A stretch of DNA of 16,446 bases from Cymbomonas tetramitiformis (lineage: Eukaryota; Chlorophyta; Pyramimonadophyceae; Pyramimonadales; Pyramimonadaceae), in the NCBI GenBank assembly GCA_001247695.2, contig LGRX02028869.1, forward strand, positions 1 through 16,446, in the 5' to 3' direction. The position numbers and the translations under genes were made by a program. Under the pieces are notes generated by a model that was not told where the DNA came from, made no database searches, and saw only the letters and a list, made by a program, of their open reading frames with translations. This document shows, piece after piece, positions 6,956 through 14,148 of the stretch; positions within the stretch are counted from its first letter, which is position 1, and every line of letters starts with the position of its first letter.

Positions 6956-9544
6956 AATGTAGGGATAAACTGCCTCCAGCTCCTTCATGAGTATAGGTTC
7001 TGCTAGCTGCTCAATGACATACTGGGGGAGTCTGGGGCTGTTCTTTAAGATTGATCTCAACCATGGCGGTAGATGCTCGGGTGCTTCGGGTTTTGTGGAA
7101 AAAAGTTTGTTTTCTTTATATTCCTTTAGGATGGCTTGCTTCCTTTCATTTGCTGTGGGCGGTATCTCACCTTTATCATCATATTCTGGTGCTGCACCCT
7201 TTTCCATCCCTTTCTTGTTTCCTAAGGCTCTGTCCAAGAAAGTTGAAACCTTCTTTGCAAACAAATATTGCATCTCTTCCTTCTCCCGGAGCTTCCAATA
7301 TCTTATGTCCTTTAGTCTGCTCTCTTGGAATGCTTTTGTGACTGTTGGCAGGTTTGCCTCAAGTCTGTTACCCCATGCCTCAGCCGTTTCCTGTGGCTTC
7401 CTGCGAAGACTGTCACAAGGTATAGTGTTGATGAGGCAATCTGTTGCTTCCAGGTCCTTTTCATTTTCTGCCATTCCCAGCATCCGGTGTGCTTTTCTCA
7501 GTGACTGAAGCCATTTGTATAGATAGTTTGACGTGGCTGATGGGACCGGCCTTTTGTGCATCTTTTTCCCCCTTGTTCCAAATGCAGCACACGCCGCTGT
7601 GCTTGCTGATTCATGGATGAAGTCCCAAGTGTGGTCCGTATCTTCTTCACGGGACCTACAGCTATCTATATTCTCTTTACTGCCCTCCGATTCTTTGTTT
7701 GTGTCTACTAGTTTTTGAAGTCTTTCTGTGTAGGCTTTCCACCCGGTGGCATATTTGAAGTTGTATGCTTTGGTTTTGTCAAGTGCTAATAGGGGTTTGC
7801 CACAATGACTCCAGTGCTCTGCTTGCAGGTTCTGATGCATGCAGATGTCCCATATGTGCCCTTCTTCATGCTCCTTAGGTCCTTCGAGTTTTAAGACTTC
7901 AGTGTTCCCCAAATGAAAGTGTGTTTTAAGGTATTTTAAGACATCTTTTTCCCCATAATTGATTGGGAATTTCAAGCTCCAAAGATTACCAATTTTTGTG
8001 TACCCCTGCTGTGTCACGCCCTCTGGCATGCCATTGCCCCTAGACCTGATGTGTGCAGAATTCCAGGGTGAGTTCATATGTATCCACCATTCTTTGGTTT
8101 TGTTATGCCACTTTATGCTACCTTTTGTGCTCGTCAGCTTCCCCTTCCATGTGCTTGAGTTTTCTTTTAGTTTGTCTCCGTGAATATCCTCCTTTTTCAT
8201 ATTGTAGTCTGTGGTGTCACCTAAGACAGTGTTTATTGCTTGTGCTGCATTGTTTTGTTCGATGCTTGCATTTGCAAAATGCTTTATGGTGTATCCATTT
8301 TCCCCCAGTAATCTAGCAATCGCAGCCTTAGTAAGCTTTTTAGTGTCTCTTACTGTCTGTGTGTGCTCCAGTCTGACTGGGAAGCCAGGGTACTTGTCAT
8401 GGGTGGTGTCGTTTGCTCCACTCATGCGTGCTTCTTCTGTATATGTATGTTTCAGTTTTTCGGGGTGTATCTGCTCTCTTCTGATGTCAATCTGAGCCCA
8501 GACTATTCCGTGGTCTGAAACTATGTATGGGTTTATTTCGAGCCAGCCAGCAGCAGCTGTTCTATCTTCCATTCCTTTGTTTGCCATTATATGAGTTAGT
8601 TTTGCTTTTGAGCTGTTGTTTACAATCCTTGTGAATATTTCATTACATTCGGGGTGCATATGTGTGACGAGTTCTGTTAGTGTTGTCCTGTCATCATTGA
8701 AATAACTTAAGAGGTGTTTATTCTTTGTCTGGTGGTCTTTATACGACATCTGCTGACCTTTTGTTATCCTTTGGCTCTGGGTCAGTGTGCAGTTTTTGTC
8801 TCCTATTTCTATATGCGCCTTGTTTCTGTTGTCGCCTGATTTGGCTGCCCAATCCTTAAGTGTTTTGTAGAAATCCTCTTGTTCTTCTTTGAGGCTGGCA
8901 TCGTTCATATACCCGCTTGCCACCGAAAATGAGAAACCCTTAATGCCCGTAAACCGAATCATAACTGACCTTTTTTGCACCCCGTCAACATAAGTTGCAT
9001 TGGGTGTCAGCGGAATATCCTTGGGATTCCATACTATGAGGGACCCTATACTAGCCTTTTCATCCGTGTGTGAAATTCTAAAGCTCAGACCTTTTTGGGA
9101 CATCAAGGTTTTGACCATTGGCAAACTTGTGTTTGAGATCTTGGTCTCAGAGACACATATGATGTGTGCTTTTCTGTCTAGCACCAAGTTGCAGATGGTC
9201 TCTAGTTTTATCATACTGTCCTGGTCCTCCTTTGTGTGTCTCAAGCCTCTCATGTTCATTCCCATTACTATAATATGTTCCTTTCTCCCTTGGGCTCTCT
9301 GTAGATCCTGCAGCCGCATGTTCTCCGCCTCATTCCGTGAGTGCTTTGCCTTTTGCTTAATGCATCTTCCATCCGTTCCATAAAGGTTTTTGTGGAAAAA
9401 GATGTTTTTTGTCCGCTCACAATTTTGGATCTTCTTCCTCAGTTTTTTCCCCGCCTGGTGCCGCAGGCCTGTGGTTCTGGGAGTGTTCCTTTTGCTTTGA
9501 ACATTAGAAGCCGTAACTTTTCCTGCTCTTATGCCTCCAACCAC
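6905..9544 (-). CDS. APE-type endonuclease ORF of a LINE, truncated before reverse transcriptase
   Basis: Counting from a GTG codon at 9544, the endonuclease/exonuclease/phosphatase fold covers about residues 90-355. Visible are metal/DNA-binding Asn97 (VMGMNMRGL), Glu133 (ICVSETKIS), the GDKN motif at 248-251 where GDfN is usual, SKAKLTHIM around 312-320, and SDH at 343-345. In non-LTR elements this domain nicks the target to prime reverse transcription. After it comes a long linker rich in Lys and Glu, then the pre-RT helix, and then about 15 residues translated from the 11-bp repeats. No RT is present. The frame is open upstream to 9652, overlapping the protease ORF by 76 nt. The first ATG in frame is at 9319, which still leaves the whole endonuclease intact. 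Expression could use frameshifting or reinitiation. Confidence 0.75.
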   Translation of the reverse strand: MVGGIRAGKVTASNVQSKRNTPRTTGLRHQAGKKLRKKIQNCERTKNIFFHKNLYGTDGRCIKQKAKHSRNEAENMRLQDLQRAQGRKEHIIVMGMNMRGLRHTKEDQDSMIKLETICNLVLDRKAHIICVSETKISNTSLPMVKTLMSQKGLSFRISHTDEKASIGSLIVWNPKDIPLTPNATYVDGVQKRSVMIRFTGIKGFSFSVASGYMNDASLKEEQEDFYKTLKDWAAKSGDNRNKAHIEIGDKNCTLTQSQRITKGQQMSYKDHQTKNKHLLSYFNDDRTTLTELVTHMHPECNEIFTRIVNNSSKAKLTHIMANKGMEDRTAAAGWLEINPYIVSDHGIVWAQIDIRREQIHPEKLKHTYTEEARMSGANDTTHDKYPGFPVRLEHTQTVRDTKKLTKAAIARLLGENGYTIKHFANASIEQNNAAQAINTVLGDTTDYNMKKEDIHGDKLKENSSTWKGKLTSTKGSIKWHNKTKEWWIHMNSPWNSAHIRSRGNGMPEGVTQQGYTKIGNLWSLKFPINYGEKDVLKYLKTHFHLGNTEVLKLEGPKEHEEGHIWDICMHQNLQAEHWSHCGKPLLALDKTKAYNFKYATGWKAYTERLQKLVDTNKESEGSKENIDSCRSREEDTDHTWDFIHESASTAACAAFGTRGKKMHKRPVPSATSNYLYKWLQSLRKAHRMLGMAENEKDLEATDCLINTIPCDSLRRKPQETAEAWGNRLEANLPTVTKAFQESRLKDIRYWKLREKEEMQYLFAKKVSTFLDRALGNKKGMEKGAAPEYDDKGEIPPTANERKQAILKEYKENKLFSTKPEAPEHLPPWLRSILKNSPRLPQYVIEQLAEPILMKELEAVYPYILGKPEDASSERLLNIF

Positions 9545-9576
9545 CTCTTGATTTCCCCAGAGTTCTCTGTTTTGCG

Positions 9577-11850
9577 CTATTTTGTCAGGGTTATATTCCC
9601 ATATCTGAGCTGCTCCCTGATAATGGCTACCGCTCCCCTGTTGTTTAACTTCTCATTTCTGGTGAATTTCCCGTTACCGTGGTGGTACTTGATGTTGGAG
9701 GTGGTCATGCTGTTTATGATGTCTCTTTCTAACTGGTGCTCTCCTGCATATCTGAGATTTTGAAGGATTTCCTGAATTTTAACTGCTGTGTGGAGGACAA
9801 GGAGGCCTTTGTTTTGAGCATCGATCTCACATCTGAGGCCTAAGTGTTTATATACTGGTGTCTCATTGTCATGACTTTCCTTTCCCATTTTTGTGAAAGG
9901 TTTGATTAGGAGGACGGTGTTCTTATGTTTCAGGTGTATTGCCAATGTCCATTCCTGACTTTGGTGATGGATATAGGTGTGGTGTTTTGTCTGGGGAAGT
10001 TTGTTGGTGTTATTGTTATATTCCTTTTGGCTCCCGTTTATCATTTCATAAAGAATATGCTCGTTGTTGGTACAAGTGAAGTCTAGCTTCAGTTTTCTGC
10101 ACAGAGTCTCAATGTTGGTTACGGAGATGACTCCTTTTCTACTGTATACAGGGTTGTATTTTGAAATGTCGCTATTGATGCTCCCTCTTGCATCCTTGGG
10201 TTGAGTAATCCTATCTTGAATTTCTTCTTGTAAGTCCTGGATGTGTAATGTAGCCTCAGAACTGTGGTGCTCCCCTTCAGTGTTTCCTTCTTTTAAATAG
10301 GTGAAGAATGGTATGTGCCCGCTCCTATCACACCATTGCCTCCATTTCTCCGCTGTTCTAATAACCCATATCCCACAAGTGTGATTATCCAATTGTTGTC
10401 TGAAAGTTGATACCTCTACATTCCAACTCTTCCCTTTCATGGTTTTATGATGGGCATGCAACCAAGCGGAGAGCGCCCCTTCAAGTTTGCTTTGTGTTTC
10501 GGTTGCTGTCATTGCTCCAAGGGAATCATAGATATAGGCTTCTATATGTTGTTCTGTTGTAATTCGAAGTGTTATGAGTCTCCAATGTTCACCGTTGCTT
10601 ACCCCAAAGTGGGTCCTCAGATGTTTGCCCAATGCTTTTCTAATGAGGTGTAAGAAGCTTAATTCCCCGGTTTCCAGTTTTGAAAGGAGCTCATCATAGC
10701 CTATGGGGGGGATCGAGCTTTTGTCCTGTAGTCTGAGAGCTTCGTCGAGCTGATCCGAGTCAATCCCTTCTCCGTTGTAAACTGCTTCTGCTTCAAGCCG
10801 GTTATTGTTTAAGGTTGGTGACTCAGTGAGCTGTCCCCCTTTTCCCCTTATGACCTCTCTCCTGGTAAATGGCAATTTGGTCATACTGCTTCCAGGGTGT
10901 ATAGTATCTAACATCTTAGTAGGTGATTTTGTTGCGCTCGATTCCAGTTGGCTGGGATTCCTTGTTTGTTCATGGTTACTGGGTTTGTCTACTTCTGTGT
11001 GGATGTGTGAGTGTTGTTTCTTTTCTGATAGTGTCTTACAGAGTTCTTTCCTTGCAGGTATATGCATATGTGTGTTCAGTTCATATTTGGTCCGTTTTCC
11101 CCTCCTTTGTGTTGTGAGGGTTCTTCCTGATGCATCCTTCATTGTCTTGAATCTTGCCTTAATTGTTTTCCATTTGGTCCTGCTATCAGTTCTTTGTGTT
11201 GTAATAAACTCCCCTGATGCAGCTTGGGCTTTGGTTAGTACAGACCTTTTCTGGGTTTTCCCCGTGTATTGTAACCTGTATTTGGTTTTCCTGTGAGCCC
11301 ATCTGATGAATGTCCTTGGTCCTTGCCTAATCTGGTTTCCTTGTCTTGGTTTTTTCCTTGCAAGGTGACATATTGTGTGCAAGAGCATAACTATAGGTCC
11401 TTGTGTTATGGTAAAAGCTTCCCTCAGTTGTTTCCTTCGGGCATAAAGTAAGTAAGTTATGATATGCAGGGTAACGGTTGCCATACCTTCTATTGGGGAG
11501 CTCCTTTGCTCCAAGCTTGCACCGGTCCTGAGGCCCCTTCGTTGCTTCGTGCGCCGTAAAAAGCCCCCCTCCCCGTCACTCTGCATTTTGGGATCACCGT
11601 CATTTTGGGCAGCGGTTATACACCATTTACAGCAGCAGAAGCTTTTACAAATTACACCAGGCTCGGGGTTTTCTGGGCGGTCCCCCGTCTGCATTGTCAC
11701 CGTGCTATGCAACGGGGTTCCCACGGGGCAGGTGCGTAACAAATAGTTTTTAGGATGTCTGTTTCCTAGGCTTCTATTAATTGTCTGCCTTAACCTGCTT
11801 GTGCTTCTTTCGTGGCTACAAGCTGGTTCTATTCCTGTGGCTGGTCTCAT
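9577..11850 (-). CDS. ORF with Ulp1/C48-like cysteine protease domain
   Basis: This is a 757-residue frame starting at an ATG that overlaps the previous stop (ATGA). The protease core lies at about 380-520. EHWRLITL gives His422, YIYDSLG gives Asp442, and FRQQLDNHTCGIWV gives Gln486 and Cys492. The Gln is six residues before the Cys, as in Ulp1/SENP enzymes, which cleave SUMO-like proteins. Residues 170-260 are very basic, with a degenerate repeat of about 29 residues (ASGEFITTQRTDSRTKW, then ASGRTLTTQRRGKRTKY), a possible nucleic-acid-binding region. The N-terminus has a CxCCKWC cluster near 72-77. The C-terminal 200 residues are unrecognised. The triad is intact, so this copy may have encoded an active protease; its substrate is unknown. 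Confidence 0.75.
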   Translation of the reverse strand: MRPATGIEPACSHERSTSRLRQTINRSLGNRHPKNYLLRTCPVGTPLHSTVTMQTGDRPENPEPGVICKSFCCCKWCITAAQNDGDPKMQSDGEGGFLRRTKQRRGLRTGASLEQRSSPIEGMATVTLHIITYLLYARRKQLREAFTITQGPIVMLLHTICHLARKKPRQGNQIRQGPRTFIRWAHRKTKYRLQYTGKTQKRSVLTKAQAASGEFITTQRTDSRTKWKTIKARFKTMKDASGRTLTTQRRGKRTKYELNTHMHIPARKELCKTLSEKKQHSHIHTEVDKPSNHEQTRNPSQLESSATKSPTKMLDTIHPGSSMTKLPFTRREVIRGKGGQLTESPTLNNNRLEAEAVYNGEGIDSDQLDEALRLQDKSSIPPIGYDELLSKLETGELSFLHLIRKALGKHLRTHFGVSNGEHWRLITLRITTEQHIEAYIYDSLGAMTATETQSKLEGALSAWLHAHHKTMKGKSWNVEVSTFRQQLDNHTCGIWVIRTAEKWRQWCDRSGHIPFFTYLKEGNTEGEHHSSEATLHIQDLQEEIQDRITQPKDARGSINSDISKYNPVYSRKGVISVTNIETLCRKLKLDFTCTNNEHILYEMINGSQKEYNNNTNKLPQTKHHTYIHHQSQEWTLAIHLKHKNTVLLIKPFTKMGKESHDNETPVYKHLGLRCEIDAQNKGLLVLHTAVKIQEILQNLRYAGEHQLERDIINSMTTSNIKYHHGNGKFTRNEKLNNRGAVAIIREQLRYGNITLTK

Positions 11851-12066
11851 TTCTCCATGTTGTCCATGAATTGCTTCTGCATCTTTGCAGCCTCCTTGTC
11901 AGTTCCTGGAGTGGTGCGGGGCCTCTTGTCCTGCTTCTTAGGAGTAGGGGTAGCTGTCCCGTCCCCCGGAGCCTGAAGCATCATTCTGTGTGAATAACAC
12001 ATGCACTGGATGTGGTTTAGCCTCGACACCTCAGGCTGGTCGTCATGGGTGGGCGACATGCAGTAG
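11847..12066 (-). pseudogene. 3' part of the MITE-split ORF
   Basis: From the MITE edge this frame reads MSPTHDDQPEVSRLNHIQ, then a Pro/Lys/Thr-rich tract (TPTPKKQDKRPRTTPGTDK) and a short helix ending KQFMDNMEK at TGA 11849-11847. It is the continuation of the ORF at 12904-13942. Removing the MITE and one TTAA joins the two in frame, giving about 420 residues from the ATG at 13942. Its TGA overlaps the ATG of the protease ORF. Confidence 0.8.
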
Positions 12067-12903
12067 TTAACCCCTAAACTGCTATGTGATGAGCTAGCTC
12101 ATCAACGGACTTACTTTCAAATTCATTCCTCGGCCACTTGTGTCAAGGACAGTGGTCGGAATCACTCACCTAAGTTGTATACGTCTACCTGAACATGTAT
12201 TCCTAAAATGCATCGACTTACTTTATCCATATATCAATGATATATATCTCACTTAGAAGCATTTCTCACGTCCGTGAAACCTCAAAGTTTGCCATTCTCG
12301 TGTGATGTGAAATCGAAGAAATCGCTTTTAAAACGCGTAAAATCGTGCTACATGCTTTATTGGCCACGTGTGTGAAATGTTTAATTGTATATTGTCATAT
12401 CAAACCGCAACGCATCTCACGTGGAGCATACACCGACTTTCTACACAGCTTTTCCCCCAAAAACACCAAACCTGGTCTTAAGTATGGAAAACATTGAAAA
12501 TCTAATGTTTTTTCTTGTTTTTCGGTGTTTTTTTCACCTATATTGCTACGTATTTCGATATATAAGTGACATTTACCCCCCAAACTCGTTGTATATCTGA
12601 AACCATGCATAAACCTCGTAGTTTGATGGGCGTGGGCAAATCCAACACTCGAAGTTGTGGTCGTGAGAGAGCATTTCCCGGAAACATGATCTCCAAAAAC
12701 CCGATATTTTTGCTTGTATATTCTCGATATATCGATATATATTCCGAAATTACGTGTGTATGATGGCCCAAAATGTTTGTGTATGGGTATCGAATGGTAA
12801 ATGCTATTGTGCACACGTGACACGTCGAGATGCACGATGATAAAAGTGAATTTGCAAAAGAATCGTTTTTGGTAAAAAATTCCCTCCGCAGTTTAGGGGT
12901 TAA
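12067..12903. mobile_element. 829-bp non-autonomous MITE with TTAA flanks (piggyBac-like)
   Basis: CCCCTAAACTGC at 12071-12082 is the exact inverse of GCAGTTTAGGGG at 12888-12899, and each end is flanked by TTAA (12067-12070 and 12900-12903). TTAA duplications with CCC-starting termini are typical of piggyBac. A Tc1/mariner-type element with a TA duplication and 13-bp termini starting ACCCC would look identical. The left subterminal region has an 18-bp perfect palindrome TGATGAGCTAGCTCATCA at 12087-12104. The interior has no transposase and no meaningful ORF. The insertion places a TAA stop inside the host ORF. Confidence 0.88.
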
Positions 12904-13942
12904 AGCCATTAAAATAGGTGAGCCTCAGTGTCCCAAGCCCTCCCAGGATTATCTCAGTGGGGAAGCTGAGAATCATTGCGGGGTCATCAGAGGAGTTCAC
13001 AGACCCATCTCCGCCTTTCTCAACGTTTGCCTTGAGCTTCAGGTAGAGCACCTGGTCAACGAAGAGCCCAATCAAATGACTTTCTGTCCGAGGGTTACAA
13101 TGATTCACATGCTGGTTCCTTTTTACTGTCAGTGGGTGTGCCAATTCCCTTTCTTGTGGTGTGATTGTCCTTTCATCTTTGAACCCTGTTGGAATGAACA
13201 TGCCTAACATCGTGAGTGACCCCGCCTTCATTTGAATTATGGCTTCAAGTTTTGCTTTCAGGCAAGTTTTATAGGCGGGTCGTACCAGTTGGTGAACATC
13301 TGTAGTAGGGTGGAGACGGTCATATGTGAATACCACCTCTTCCACCAGCATGCTCGTGGCAGGGTGCATCCAGAAATATCTCTCCGCATCCTTTGCCTTC
13401 ATCCTCATTTGAGCCCCTTTCCTACTCATAGGCTTCCAGGAGAAGCGAGCTTCCTGATAGAGGTTCCCAATGTTGTGGGCCCTAATCCCCCAGGTGACTC
13501 CCTGTGCCTCCAGCTGGATCATATCAAACACTGGCTGAACCATTTCGATATCGATGTTAGCAATCAGGACAAAGGGTGCCTTTCCAAGTCCATATGTCAG
13601 GGCAGTGGCTGTGATCAAGCTGGGGTTTCCTCCTGCCTTCTGGACTGTTTCCTTCACAGCTTTCTTTACTGCTTCCATTTCCTTGTCAGTAATGCCCATC
13701 ATTCTCCTTCCCGTCTTCCTAAAAAACCTCATCTGACCTCTGAGTTCCGCTGGTTCAGTCAACAGGTCGGTCAAGTCAATCTCATTGGTCAGTTCCCCCG
13801 ACTTGAAAGCCTCAGCCAGCTGCTTCAGGCCATCCTCATCCGCCAGGTTGGTTTTCCCGGCCAGGAAGGTACCACCTCCTTTGACTCCTTCCTGTGTGAC
13901 ATGCTCCAATATCAACTTGCAGTAATACTTATGTGTGTGCAT
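12893..13942 (-). pseudogene. Unrecognised retrotransposon ORF, interrupted by a MITE
   Basis: An ATG at 13942 starts a well-formed protein of 348 native residues before the MITE imposes a stop (12895-12893). Segments include EGVKGGGTFLAGKTNLADED, a mixed-charge helix ITDKEMEAVKKAVKETVQKA, TYGLGKAPFVLIANIDIEMV, WGIRAHNIGNLYQEARFSW and a C-terminal strand region SFPTEIILGGLGTLRLTYF. I do not recognise the family; an ORF1-type or virion-like RNA-binding protein is only a guess from its position. The frame is open upstream to 14161 without another ATG, with basic residues such as GKDKNKHRKPQYNTNRAKS, so translation may enter from the ZZ-finger ORF or by splicing. Confidence 0.65.
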
Positions 13943-14148
13943 ACAAGATTTAGCACGGTTTGTGTTATACTGGGGCTTCCGGTGCTTATTTTTATCTTTT
14001 CCTTGTGTGTTAAGTGTGTGACGGTTACCTTTACTGGTGAGTGTGTAATTAATTAGAATAGCTATACATAAAACAAATGTAAGTACACTATTCTTTCTGT
14101 TTTTTGATTTGGCAGCTCTATTGTTTATTGTTCCTATAGCTCTTTTCT

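Noticed and set aside
7000..9760. Several plus-strand ORFs of 60-170 codons
   Set aside because: They are antisense shadows of the endonuclease and protease ORFs, rich in Ser, Cys and Phe as expected from reverse reading.
11770..11850. tRNA-like T arm on the plus strand (GGTTCTATTCC), giving the peptide TGIEPA at the start of the protease ORF
   Set aside because: GIEPA-type peptides are typical of antisense tRNA sequence, but here the T stem mismatches, and no acceptor or anticodon stem forms. A very degraded tRNA-derived piece cannot be excluded.
12385..12835. ORFs inside the TTAA-flanked MITE
   Set aside because: They lack start context and domain features, overlap on both strands, and fall in AT-rich non-coding MITE interior.
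12067..12903. PIF/Harbinger-type MITE with a TTA/TAA duplication
   Set aside because: The flanks would be TTA on one side and TAA on the other, which is not a direct duplication. TTAA (or TA) fits and restores the host frame.
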